A stretch of DNA of 64,000 nt from Bradyrhizobium sp. CCGUVB1N3 (lineage in GTDB: Bacteria > Pseudomonadota > Alphaproteobacteria > Rhizobiales > Xanthobacteraceae): assembly GCF_024199925.1 (NCBI RefSeq), contig NZ_JANADR010000001.1, positions 5,335,501-5,399,500 on the forward strand. Direction: 5' to 3'. Of the stretch, positions 1-9,579 are shown piece by piece. The translations under genes and the position numbers were made by a program. The notes beneath the pieces were generated by a model that was not told the DNA's origin, did no database searches, and was given only the letters and a program-made list of their open reading frames with translations. How positions within the stretch are numbered: the first letter of the stretch is position 1; the number at the start of each line of letters is the position of its first letter.

Positions 1-67
1 ATCGCGCTCGTCCACAGCGCACCCACAAGAGATGCGGCAGTGCCGATGGGCAGCGTCCAAGGTTGAT

Positions 68-143
68 GTCATTCCGGGGCGATGCGCAGCATCGAACCCG
101 GAATCTCGAGATTCCGGGTTCGCCTTCGGCGACCCGGAATGAC
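68..143. repeat. Compound palindromic repeat, GTCATTCCGG family, copy 1
   Basis: The outer arms read GTCATTCCGGGG and CCCGGAATGAC, and an inner inverted pair (AACCCGGAAT / ATTCCGGGTT) lies between them. Related copies are at 2668-2765 and 32630-32667. It is intergenic, lying just downstream of the leftward DUF1244 gene, and can fold into a long hairpin. It looks like a REP-type repeat rather than a gene-specific terminator. Bases 1-67 show nothing I can identify. Confidence 0.8.
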
Positions 144-160
144 CGGCGAACCTGACCGGC

Positions 161-463
161 TCAATGCCCGGGATGGACCTTCTTCATGGCTTCGAGCTGC
201 TCGGGCGTGGCCGTGCCCTGGTACTTCGCCTTCCAGGTCTCATAGGGCATGCCGTAGACCGCTTCGCGGCTCTCGTCCTTGCTGAGAGGCACCCCTTGCG
301 CGTCGGCGGCGTCCTTGAGCCAGTTGGACAGGCAATTGCGACAGAAGCCGGCGAGATTCATCAGATCGATGTTCTGGACGTCGGTCCGTGCCTTCAGATG
401 CTCGACCAGGCGCCGGAAGGCCGCCGCCTCGAGCTCTGTTCTGGTTTTGTCGTCGATTGCCAT
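161..463 (-). CDS. DUF1244 domain protein
   Basis: Small soluble 100-residue protein of the DUF1244 family, common in alphaproteobacteria; its function is not known to me. The open frame runs further upstream, but the start was placed at the ATG whose product begins MAIDDKTRTELEAAAFRRL, which gives the usual family length. A conserved CRNC pair followed by LSNW lies at about residues 41-48 and a YGMPYETWK segment near residue 75. It is divergent from the DUF1036-pyk pair across a 162-bp intergenic region that should hold both promoters. The family assignment is from recognition. Confidence 0.85.
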   Translation of the reverse strand: MAIDDKTRTELEAAAFRRLVEHLKARTDVQNIDLMNLAGFCRNCLSNWLKDAADAQGVPLSKDESREAVYGMPYETWKAKYQGTATPEQLEAMKKVHPGH

Positions 464-625
464 GACGATGACCTCATTGTCCGGACTGACCGTTACGGGA
501 CTAGGTAGGCCTTTGTCACAGATTTTGCCATATCCCGGTGCAAACGGATCCCTTGGACCGGTCCTTAGGCAGTTCCCTCGCCCTCTACGCCAAATCGTCA
601 ATGATCTGATATAGCTTCCGCGACT

Positions 626-1228
626 ATGATCGCCGAATCTCCCGCCTTCCAGCGCCTCTTCACATGGCTCGTTCGCCTCGCCCCGGCGCTGGCAATCGCG
701 TTGCTGTGCCTGTCGGCGAGCCCCGCCTCGGCCGACTTCCGCCTCTGCAACAACACCTCGAGCCGGGTCGGAATCGCGCTCGGTTACAAGGATGCCGAGG
801 GCTGGACCACCGAGGGTTGGTGGAACATCTCGTCCCGCTCCTGCGAGACGCTGCTGCGGGGCACGCTGGTTGCCCGCTACTATTACATCTACGCGATCGA
901 CTACGACCGCGGCGGTGAATGGTCGGGCCAGGCCTTCATGTGCTCGCGGGACAAGGAATTCACCATCCGCGGCACCGAGGACTGCCTCGCCCGCGGCTAT
1001 GACCGGACCGGCTATTTCGAGGTCGACACCGGCGAGCAGCGCGCCTGGACGGTGCAGCTGACCGACGCCAACGAACAACCCTCGCAACAGCGGGTACCCG
1101 GTCTGCCGGGCCCCGTTGGCCCGGGTGGCGGCGTTCCGGGTTTGCCCAATAGCCCGCCGGGTGCTACGCCCCCGGGCTCGCCTGGCCTTGCGCCAGCACC
1201 CCCGCCCCCGCCTGGAAATAAGCCATGA
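626..1228 (+). CDS. Secreted DUF1036 family protein
   Basis: 200-residue exported protein. Residues 1-36 form a long signal peptide with a hydrophobic core (LAPALAIALLCLSA) ending in ASA before DFRLCNN. The DUF1036 core spans roughly residues 37-150 and carries four cysteines (CNN, SCET, FMCS, DCLA) that could form disulfides in the periplasm. The C-terminal 50 residues are a proline/glycine-rich low-complexity tail. Its stop overlaps the pyk start by 4 bp (ATGA), so the two are probably translationally coupled. The molecular role of DUF1036 is unknown. There is no strong Shine-Dalgarno before the ATG, which leaves the start slightly uncertain. Confidence 0.85.
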   Translation: MIAESPAFQRLFTWLVRLAPALAIALLCLSASPASADFRLCNNTSSRVGIALGYKDAEGWTTEGWWNISSRSCETLLRGTLVARYYYIYAIDYDRGGEWSGQAFMCSRDKEFTIRGTEDCLARGYDRTGYFEVDTGEQRAWTVQLTDANEQPSQQRVPGLPGPVGPGGGVPGLPNSPPGATPPGSPGLAPAPPPPPGNKP

Positions 1229-2661
1229 GGCGACTTCGCCGTATCAAGATTCTCGCGACCCTGGGACCTGCCTCTTCGGACCTCGCGACAATCCGCCGCC
1301 TGTTCGAGGCCGGTGCCGACATCTTCCGCATCAATATGAGCCACACTCCGCATGACAAGATGCGGGAGCTGGTGGCGACGATCCGCAATGTCGAGTCCAG
1401 CTACGGGCGGCCGATCGGCATCCTGGTCGACCTCCAGGGGCCGAAGCTCCGGCTCGGCTCGTTCGCCGAAGGAGCCGTGCAGCTCCAGAACGGCCAGACC
1501 TTCACGCTGGACTCCGACAAGGCGCCGGGCGACACGACCCGCGTCTACCTTCCGCACCCGGAGATCCTGGCCGCGCTCCGGCCCGGCCATGCACTCCTGC
1601 TGGATGACGGCAAGGTGCGGCTGATCGCGGAGCAGACCTCGAAAGAGCATGCGGTGACGCGTGTCGTGGTCGGCGGCAAGATGTCGGACCGCAAGGGCGT
1701 CAGCCTGCCTGATACCGACCTGCCGGTCTCGGCGATGACGCCGAAGGACCGCGCCGACCTCGAGGCGGCGCTGGTGACCGGCATCGACTGGATCGCGCTG
1801 TCCTTCGTGCAGCGCGCCGACGACGTCATCGAAGCCAAGAAGATGATCCGTGGCCGTGCCGCGGTGATGGCCAAGATCGAGAAGCCGCAGGCGATCGATC
1901 GCCTCGCCGACATCATCGAGGCCTCCGACGCGCTGATGGTGGCGCGCGGCGACCTCGGCGTCGAGCTGCCGCTGGAGCGCGTGCCGAGCCTGCAAAAGCA
2001 GATGACGCGCATGGCGCGCCATGCCGGCAAACCGGTGGTGATCGCAACGCAGATGCTGGAATCGATGATCCAGTCGCCGGTGCCGACCCGCGCGGAAGTC
2101 TCCGACGTCGCGACCGCCGTCTATGAAGGCGCCGACGCCATCATGCTCTCGGCTGAATCGGCTGCCGGCAAATTCCCGGTCGAAGCGGTCTCGACCATGA
2201 ATCGCATCGGCGAGGAGGTCGAACGCGACCCGACCTATCGGTCCGTGATCATGGCCCAGCGGCCGGACCCGGAATCGACAGTGGGCGATGCGATCGCGGA
2301 TGCCGCGCGCGTGATGGCTGAAACGCTCGACCTGCCGGCGCTGATCTGCTGGACCAGCTCCGGCTCGACCGCGATCCGCGTCGCGCGCGAACGTCCAAAG
2401 GCGCCGATCGTGGCGATCACGCCGAACATGACGACGGGACGCAAGCTCGCAGTGGTCTGGGGCGTGCATTGCGTGGTGGCGGAAGACGCGCGCGACCAGG
2501 ACGACATGGTCAGCCGCGCCGGTCAGATCGCATTCCGAGATGGCTTTGTCCGCGCCGGCCAGCGCGTGATCATCGTCGCCGGCGTGCCGCTCGGCATCCC
2601 CGGCACCACCAACATGGTGCGGATCGCTTCCGTCGGCCCCGAGGGCGACGCCAATATGTAA
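1225..2661 (+). CDS. pyk: Pyruvate kinase
   Basis: Catalyses phosphoenolpyruvate plus ADP to pyruvate plus ATP, the last step of glycolysis, in the cytoplasm. The 478 residues match full-length bacterial enzymes. The N-terminal barrel starts with KILATLGPAS and has FRINMSH for PEP binding. The B domain follows at about residues 70-170 (LVDLQGPKLRLG precedes it). The signature MAKIEKPQAI carries the catalytic lysine, ARGDLGVELP binds metal, and TRAEVSDVATAVYEGADA is near residue 290. The C-terminal allosteric domain is intact. It overlaps the DUF1036 gene by 4 bp, suggesting one mRNA; a palindromic repeat follows the stop and may end the transcript. Confidence 0.97.
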   Translation: MRRLRRIKILATLGPASSDLATIRRLFEAGADIFRINMSHTPHDKMRELVATIRNVESSYGRPIGILVDLQGPKLRLGSFAEGAVQLQNGQTFTLDSDKAPGDTTRVYLPHPEILAALRPGHALLLDDGKVRLIAEQTSKEHAVTRVVVGGKMSDRKGVSLPDTDLPVSAMTPKDRADLEAALVTGIDWIALSFVQRADDVIEAKKMIRGRAAVMAKIEKPQAIDRLADIIEASDALMVARGDLGVELPLERVPSLQKQMTRMARHAGKPVVIATQMLESMIQSPVPTRAEVSDVATAVYEGADAIMLSAESAAGKFPVEAVSTMNRIGEEVERDPTYRSVIMAQRPDPESTVGDAIADAARVMAETLDLPALICWTSSGSTAIRVARERPKAPIVAITPNMTTGRKLAVVWGVHCVVAEDARDQDDMVSRAGQIAFRDGFVRAGQRVIIVAGVPLGIPGTTNMVRIASVGPEGDANM

Positions 2662-2667
2662 CATCCC

Positions 2668-2765
2668 GTCATTCCGGGACGCCCGCGCAAAGCGCGGGTG
2701 AACCCGGAATCGGGAGATTGCGGCGCGAGATTCCGGGTTCGCGCTTACGCGCGCCCCGGAATGAC
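2668..2765. repeat. Compound palindromic repeat, GTCATTCCGG family, copy 2
   Basis: Outer arms GTCATTCCGGG and CCCCGGAATGAC enclose inner hairpins (GCCCGCGCAAAGCGCGGGT and GCGCTTACGCGC) and an AACCCGGAAT / ATTCCGGGTT pair. It sits 6 bp after the pyk stop and 9 bp before the end of the convergent tetR gene, so it may act as a bidirectional terminator or as a stabilising 3' structure. Confidence 0.85.
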
Positions 2766-2774
2766 AGCTTCAAC

Positions 2775-3452
2775 TCAAGCCCCCACCAATGTCTTCGCCG
2801 GCAACACCGTCTGCTGCACCACGAGACCACGGGCGCGGGCATCCATCACGCCGACGGCGCGCAGCGCGAGCAGCGTGACCGTCTGCACGGCATCGCGCAG
2901 CTTGACCGGGTCCTCCAGATTGTCGGGCGCGAGCGGCCCGACCAGTGCCTCGTGCAGCGCGCCGAGCAGCGCGGTTGCCGCCAGCGCGGTATCCTGCACC
3001 GGCAGATGGCCGGCGCGCACGGCGGAATCGATCCGGGAGGCGATTTCGCCCGCGATCTCGCGCCGGCTCGCAAGCCGCGAGGCGCTGACATCGACGTCGA
3101 CGGGCTCGGCCAGAATGCCCCAGGCGAGCTTGCGCTGGGAAAGCGTGTGCACCGCAACCGTGGTAACGGCGGCCGCCAGCGCCGAGGACGGACCGGGCGC
3201 GGCGTCGGCTGCCCGTCGGATCGCGGCGAGCTCGTCACGCGACACTTCGGCAATCAGTTCGGAGATCAGGTCGGCTTTTGAGGGAAAATAGCGGTAGACC
3301 GTTCCGGCCGCGACGTTGGCCCTGACCGCGACCGGGGCGATCTGCACCGCCACCATGCCGCCTTCCGCTGCAGCCTCCCGCGCCGCCGCCAGAATGGCGC
3401 TGCGCCGGGCGGCTAGGCGTTTCACCACTTGATGGGTCCGCCGGTAAACCAT
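2775..3452 (-). CDS. TetR/AcrR family transcriptional regulator
   Basis: 225-residue one-component repressor type protein. The N-terminal helix-turn-helix covers about residues 10-60, with the typical segment VAAGTVYRYFPSKADLISEL after it. The remaining helices would form the ligand-binding core. The frame is open upstream, but the start was taken at MVYRRTHQVV because the HTH then begins at the usual distance; the longer form adds an unrelated 31-residue head. It is convergent with pyk. A short dyad at 3538-3553 is a candidate operator. Ligand and targets cannot be told from sequence. Confidence 0.85.
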   Translation of the reverse strand: MVYRRTHQVVKRLAARRSAILAAAREAAAEGGMVAVQIAPVAVRANVAAGTVYRYFPSKADLISELIAEVSRDELAAIRRAADAAPGPSSALAAAVTTVAVHTLSQRKLAWGILAEPVDVDVSASRLASRREIAGEIASRIDSAVRAGHLPVQDTALAATALLGALHEALVGPLAPDNLEDPVKLRDAVQTVTLLALRAVGVMDARARGLVVQQTVLPAKTLVGA

Positions 3453-3537
3453 GGCGCACTTCCTGTCCCACGCGCCTGGCCGCGCGTTTCGGCCGAACGC
3501 TTCTTCACTGTTTTCGCTGCAAATCGCCCCGCAAGAA

Positions 3538-3553
3538 CTGAACAACTATTCAG
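3538..3553. promoter_or_regulatory. Candidate TetR operator
   Basis: CTGAA-N6-TTCAG inverted repeat about 86 bp upstream of the leftward tetR start, in the gap before the GT87-type gene. The arms are only 5 bp, so this is weak evidence. The position and symmetry suit autoregulation. Confidence 0.3.
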
Positions 3554-3596
3554 AGCGGATGACAAGACCTCAAATGTACGAAGCTGATCTACCAGC

Positions 3597-4832
3597 TCAC
3601 GACGAGGCAGGGGACGAGGCAAGGCCCGGCGGGGACGCCGGCAGCTCACGCCAGTCGGCGACCGCACGGGCGACGACGAGCGCGGCAACGATCAGCGTCG
3701 CCGCAAGCCCGACCGGGATTTTCAGAAACGGGAAGCTCGCAAGCAGCGCGAGCACGAGGCCGAGCGCACAGGGCTCGTAAGCACGGAAGCCGTCATCGTA
3801 TCCGGCGCGCACAAGCCAGGCGACGGGAATGGCCAACACCGCGAAATCATACATGTAGGTGTAGGGCGAACACAGCAACGTGCCGGTCGCGAGCGCAGCC
3901 GCCTTCAGCGCGTAAGGCAACTTGCTGCGCCACATCAGCACGAGCCCGATCGCGACAACACACGCCACCACCACCTGCAACGCCCAACCGAGTGTCTCGC
4001 TACCGCCAAGACAGCGCACCATCGCGAACACGCTTTGGAGCCTCAGCCAGGATTCCGTCCCCTCGGAGAGAACCGCCTTCGAGATCATCGGCATCCAATG
4101 GAAGAAGGCAGCCCAACTCTCGGCGCCAAACACGAGCATCGACGCGAGCGCGACGGACGCGGCGGTGACGGCTGCCGAGACGAAGACTTTCCATTCTCCG
4201 CTCGCGACAAGGACGAGCGGAAACAAGAGTCCGTATTGCGGCTTGTAGGTCAGGAGGCCCAGACAGATTCCGGCGAGCACGGGGCGACGCGGCAATAGAT
4301 ACAGCGTGCCGCCGATCAGGCTGGCGGTCAGAAAGCCGTTCTGTCCGATCGCAAGATTGTCGAAGGTCGCCGGAAACGCGATCGCAAGCATGACACCGAA
4401 GCTGCGCCCGACGATCGCGCGCATCAGCGCGACATAGGGCAGCATGCTGGCGAAGACCCAGCCCGCAAAAGCCACGGCATAGGGAAATTGCGCGAGGAAG
4501 GCGGCGACGAACAGGAACGGCGGCGGATAATGCCAGGCGAAGTAGCCGGCAAAATCCTGCCCCAACACGGCGACCTCGACCTGCTTCTGCACCTGCCAGT
4601 CCCACGCCTGCACCGCATGGCCGTCGAGCGCCAGCCTGCCGGCGGCCCACACGTTCACGAAATCGGTGGGGTTACCCAGCCCGTTCGCGTCATGGATCCA
4701 GGAATGCGAGATAAAGGCGAGCGGGAAATGCAGCAGCGTCAGGACGAGCAGCACGAGGCAGACGTTGAACAGCACGGACGGGACCGCGCCTGGCCGCAGG
4801 CCTGACGGCAGGCTCAAGGCGAGTTCGGCCAT
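3597..4832 (-). CDS. DUF2029 / GT87-type polytopic membrane protein
   Basis: 411-residue integral membrane protein with about ten hydrophobic helices, the first at residues 19-41. After helix 1 the segment PTDFVNVWAAGRLALDGH matches the conserved region of the DUF2029/GT87 family, polyprenyl-phosphate mannosyltransferase-like enzymes that use lipid-linked sugars; the Asp in it is the likely catalytic residue by family analogy. It lies downstream of the Flp pilin gene, but a strong terminator-like hairpin separates them. The acceptor cannot be told from sequence. Confidence 0.75.
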   Translation of the reverse strand: MAELALSLPSGLRPGAVPSVLFNVCLVLLVLTLLHFPLAFISHSWIHDANGLGNPTDFVNVWAAGRLALDGHAVQAWDWQVQKQVEVAVLGQDFAGYFAWHYPPPFLFVAAFLAQFPYAVAFAGWVFASMLPYVALMRAIVGRSFGVMLAIAFPATFDNLAIGQNGFLTASLIGGTLYLLPRRPVLAGICLGLLTYKPQYGLLFPLVLVASGEWKVFVSAAVTAASVALASMLVFGAESWAAFFHWMPMISKAVLSEGTESWLRLQSVFAMVRCLGGSETLGWALQVVVACVVAIGLVLMWRSKLPYALKAAALATGTLLCSPYTYMYDFAVLAIPVAWLVRAGYDDGFRAYEPCALGLVLALLASFPFLKIPVGLAATLIVAALVVARAVADWRELPASPPGLASSPASS

Positions 4833-4874
4833 GCTGCATTCCCCTCAAGACGTCGCGCGCAGCGGCTGAAATGA

Positions 4875-4901
4875 AAGAGCCCCGGGAATACCGGGGCTCT
4901 T
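4875..4901 (-). terminator. Rho-independent terminator after the Flp pilin gene
   Basis: Perfect AAGAGCCCCGG / CCGGGGCTCTT stem with a short loop, followed on the minus strand by TTTCATTTC. It is placed 25 bp after the pilin stop, as expected for a monocistronic, highly expressed small gene. Confidence 0.8.
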
Positions 4902-4925
4902 CGAATTCACGTCGATCGTCCGAAC

Positions 4926-5090
4926 TTACTTCAGGCTGGACGAGATCGAGCCGAACTTGGAGTTCAGCGAGGTGCCGAGGTTATTGACCACGGTGATGAT
5001 GGCCAGCGCGATGCCGGCGGCGATCAGACCGTATTCAATAGCGGTGGCGCCGGATTCATCCTTCACGAAGCGCGCAACGAGGTTTTTCAT
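4926..5090 (-). CDS. Flp family type IVb pilin
   Basis: 54-residue major-pilin precursor. The short cationic leader MKNLVARFVKDESG is followed by ATAIEYGLIAAG, giving the TadV-type prepilin peptidase site G|A with the conserved Glu at +5 and Tyr at +6. A hydrophobic helix follows (residues 15-39) and a short Ser/Asn-rich tail. GGAG lies 6-10 bases before the ATG. No cpa/tad assembly genes are in the window, so this is an orphan pilin locus that would need a Tad machine encoded elsewhere. A terminator follows. Confidence 0.92.
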   Translation of the reverse strand: MKNLVARFVKDESGATAIEYGLIAAGIALAIITVVNNLGTSLNSKFGSISSSLK

Positions 5091-5479
5091 AGACTGCTCC
5101 AAAGAGTACACAAGGCTACAACTAGTCTGGTCTGACCGGCTTCCCAGCGCCGCGCGACCATGGAACCGACAGTAGCGACAAAGAATTGCACCGCAGTTAA
5201 TTCGTCCGCGGAAACATGCAGCGGTTTGCGTGTATTCCGCAATGGTAAACCGAAATTGAAAACAATCAGTTAAATCGTCCGGAAACATACCGGCCACACC
5301 TCTGCCGGTTTACTCGAAGTTATGACCGTCATGGTCCAATGCCGCCCGCTAAAGCGCGAATCTTCATCGCGCTTTAGGTTCTTGTTTGAGCATGATCTTT
5401 TCGGAAAACCGCTTCACACTTTTCCGGATCATGCTTTGGAAGCCGGCAGGATCAACGTCCGGCAGAACGACGAGGCGGA
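5091..5479. other. Gene-free stretch between divergent pilin and membrane-protein genes
   Basis: 389 bp with no convincing coding frame. The left half should contain the leftward pilin promoter. The right half holds the palindromic repeat at 5351-5435. Only short shadow frames are present. Confidence 0.6.
5351..5435. repeat. Palindromic repeat, GAGCATGATC family, copy 1
   Basis: It starts with a hairpin (AAAGCGCGA..TCGCGCTTT) and continues with GAGCATGATC, then GGAAAACCGCTTCACACTTT and CCGGATCATGCT, which closes the outer dyad. The same core is found at 35461-35540 and, inverted, at 42531-42682. Confidence 0.85.
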
Positions 5480-6979
5480 ATGTCCCTCTCCTCTACCTAC
5501 AGCATGGCGATGCAAAGCCGCGCGCGCGTCCTGGTGCCGCTCTGCGTCGGCGCGGGCGCCTACCTATGCTTCCTCTTTATCGGCGACACGCTGCTCCAGG
5601 ATTCCGACTCGTTCTGGCAGATCAAGATCGGGCAATGGATCCTCGATCATCGCGCGCTGCCCTATACGGACATCTACTCCTTCACGCGGACAGGCCAGCC
5701 CTGGATATCCACCTCATGGCTATCGCAAGTGCTGTTCGCGAGCTCCTATGGACAATGGGGTTGGGCCGGACCGGTGATCCTCACGACGGTTGCGATCGCG
5801 CTCACTGTCGCAATCTTCGTCTATCTGCTCGACGCACATCTCGAACTTCCGCGCTCGGTGCTGTTTGCGATGCTGGCGCTGCTTTTGTCGCTGCATCACC
5901 TGCTGGCGCGTCCGCACATCCTGGCGCTGCCCGTCATGGTGCTGTGGGCCGGCGTGTTGATGGCGGCCGCCGATCGCAGGAGCGCGCCGTCATGGCTCTG
6001 GCTCCCATTGATGGCATTGTGGGCGAACCTGCATGGCGGCTTCGTTCTGGGCCTGGCGTTGATCGGTCCGATCGCGCTCGAGGCGGTCGAGCACGCCGAG
6101 AAAGGACGACGGATTCAGCTATTCCTGCGCTGGGTGCTGTTCGGCATCGCCGCGCTGATCGCGAGCTGCGCCACGCCGTATGGCTGGAGGACGCTATGGG
6201 GCGCGACCAACATCCTCAACCTCGGCGAACTTCTGACGGTAATCTTCGAGTGGATGCCGGCGAATTTCGCCTCGTTCTCGGCGTTCGAAGGCGCACTGCT
6301 CGGCCTCATCGCCATCGGCTTCCATCGCGGCCTCGTGCTCTCGGCGCCGCGGATTTTCCTGATCCTGTTCCTGACCTGGAGCGCGCTGACGCATGTCAGG
6401 AGCATCGAGGCATTCGCGTTCCTGGTGCCGCTGGTGCTGGCCAAGCCGCTCGGGCAATTGTCACCGCGCCCCGCTCCGGACTCGGGCAGCGACGAAATCT
6501 GGCCGGCTCGCTACGTCACCGCAATAGGCGCGCTGATGATCGTGGCCGCTGGCTGGACCTCGACGGCGATCTATATGGGACATCACCGCTTCGCGTTCAC
6601 GATGTTGCAGACGCCCGTCGCCGCGGCCGACCTGCTCGAGCAGCGCAAGGCGCAGCGGATCTTCAACGCCTACCAGTTCGGCGGCTATCTGATCTCGCGC
6701 GACGTCCCGGTCTTCGTCGACGGCCGCGCCGAACTCTATGGCGAGAAATTCGTCATGGACTTCTTCAAGGCGACCGAGGGCAAGCAGCCCGAGCTTCTGC
6801 CCCGCCTGCTCGACGAATATAAGATCAACGCGACGCTGCTGGTTGCCGATGCGCCGGGCCCGCAGATTCTCGATCATCTCAAGGGCTGGAAGCGGATCTA
6901 TACGGATGACATCGCGGTGATCCATGTGCGGGACAATGCGCAAGTGGCTGACGCGCCCTCGTCCGCGACATCGAAATGA
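5480..6979 (+). CDS. Polytopic membrane protein, glycosyltransferase GT-C-like
   Basis: 499-residue protein with about ten to eleven predicted membrane helices followed by a soluble C-terminal domain of about 120 residues from about residue 380. The first external loop has DSDSFWQIKIGQWILDH followed by YTDIYSFT and a WLSQ segment. This acidic loop after helix 1 resembles GT-C glycosyltransferases in which an Asp is catalytic, but no exact family name is certain. The start ATG is preceded by GAGGCGGA; an internal ATG eight codons on is possible. It may act in cell-envelope or exopolysaccharide glycosylation like the GT87-type neighbour; this is inference only. Confidence 0.7.
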   Translation: MSLSSTYSMAMQSRARVLVPLCVGAGAYLCFLFIGDTLLQDSDSFWQIKIGQWILDHRALPYTDIYSFTRTGQPWISTSWLSQVLFASSYGQWGWAGPVILTTVAIALTVAIFVYLLDAHLELPRSVLFAMLALLLSLHHLLARPHILALPVMVLWAGVLMAAADRRSAPSWLWLPLMALWANLHGGFVLGLALIGPIALEAVEHAEKGRRIQLFLRWVLFGIAALIASCATPYGWRTLWGATNILNLGELLTVIFEWMPANFASFSAFEGALLGLIAIGFHRGLVLSAPRIFLILFLTWSALTHVRSIEAFAFLVPLVLAKPLGQLSPRPAPDSGSDEIWPARYVTAIGALMIVAAGWTSTAIYMGHHRFAFTMLQTPVAAADLLEQRKAQRIFNAYQFGGYLISRDVPVFVDGRAELYGEKFVMDFFKATEGKQPELLPRLLDEYKINATLLVADAPGPQILDHLKGWKRIYTDDIAVIHVRDNAQVADAPSSATSK

Positions 6980-6991
6980 TCCCCGCGTTCG

Positions 6992-7399
6992 CTATTTCCG
7001 CTGGTTCACGGGAATCACGAATTTCAGCGCCGACCAGACATCGTCCACGGCGCAAACCTTGACGTCGACGAGGCCGAGCGGCAGCGCCGTGTCCCGCACC
7101 ACGACGTCGGTCAGGTCACTGGCGATGCCGCTCGCCCTTTTCGGCCATGACACCCAGATCATGCCATCAGGCGCGATCACCTGCCGGTAGCGGCGCAGCT
7201 TCGCAGCAAGCCCCTTCGCTTCGACCGCGAACAGATGCACGAGGTCGAGCGGAGCCTTGCCAGTGCTCACCAGCTGTACGCCAGCGGGCAACTCTCCGAC
7301 GAGATCGCCATAGGCGACCGACAGGCCGTCCACAAAAATACAAAAGCCCGGCTTGATGCCGAGCTTTTGCGAGAGCGGTTTGCCGGAATAGCCGGCCAT
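6992..7399 (-). CDS. DUF3052 family protein
   Basis: 135-residue soluble protein. The beginning MAGYSGKPLSQKLGIKPG and the central IAPDGMIWVSWPKRASG are typical of DUF3052, in which the family fold resembles a nucleotide- or methyl-transferase-like Rossmann core without known activity. It lies 15 bp downstream of ftsH on the same strand and may be read from the ftsH transcript. A terminator-shaped hairpin occurs inside its first codons (7342-7368), so read-through would be partial. Function unknown. Confidence 0.8.
   Translation of the reverse strand: MAGYSGKPLSQKLGIKPGFCIFVDGLSVAYGDLVGELPAGVQLVSTGKAPLDLVHLFAVEAKGLAAKLRRYRQVIAPDGMIWVSWPKRASGIASDLTDVVVRDTALPLGLVDVKVCAVDDVWSALKFVIPVNQRK
7333..7368 (-). 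terminator. Intrinsic-terminator-like hairpin inside the 5' end of the DUF3052 gene
   Basis: On the minus strand AAAAGCTCGGC, ATCAA loop, GCCGGGCTTTT, then GTATTTTTG: an 11-bp stem with one G-U pair followed by a U-rich tract. It lies at codons 11-19 of DUF3052 and 47-82 bases past the ftsH stop, so it could end most ftsH transcripts while still encoding conserved protein. Confidence 0.55.
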
Positions 7400-7414
7400 G
7401 GGTGCGCGAAGGCC

Positions 7415-9337
<1,923 letters not shown>

Positions 9338-9372
9338 CGATCTTCCTTCGTGGTCGCGCGGATCGCGGCCCT

Positions 9373-9408
9373 ATTCCTTGGGCAAGCTAGAGAAAATCCC
9401 CAAGGAAT
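9373..9408 (-). promoter_or_regulatory. Leader hairpin of ftsH
   Basis: ATTCCTTGGG and CCCAAGGAAT form a perfect 10-bp inverted repeat with a 16-nt loop, between the RpoH-like promoter and the ftsH start. It would fold in the 5' UTR. Role unknown; mRNA stability or temperature sensing are options. Confidence 0.4.
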
Positions 9409-9427
9409 CCTCTCGGTTAGACGCATA

Positions 9428-9458
9428 CAATTTAGGTGCCGCACCGGTCGCTGCCAAG
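9428..9458 (-). promoter_or_regulatory. RpoH-type promoter for ftsH
   Basis: On the minus strand CTTG, 18 bases, CCTAAATTG. This is one mismatch from the alphaproteobacterial heat-shock consensus CTTG-N17/18-CYTATNTNNG. It would start transcription about 85 bases before the ftsH ATG. Confidence 0.5.
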
Positions 9459-9579
9459 GGAACGAGATGGGACTATTTATCCCATCTTAGCCCGATTCCC
9501 GCGGAAATAATGGCGGGGCAGGTTGGGTTTTTCCGGCCTGGTTAAGGTGTCCTGAGGGCAAGGGCCGAGCGGGCCGGTG

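Noticed and set aside
1012..2664. 550-codon leftward open frame
   Set aside because: Antisense to pyk and DUF1036.
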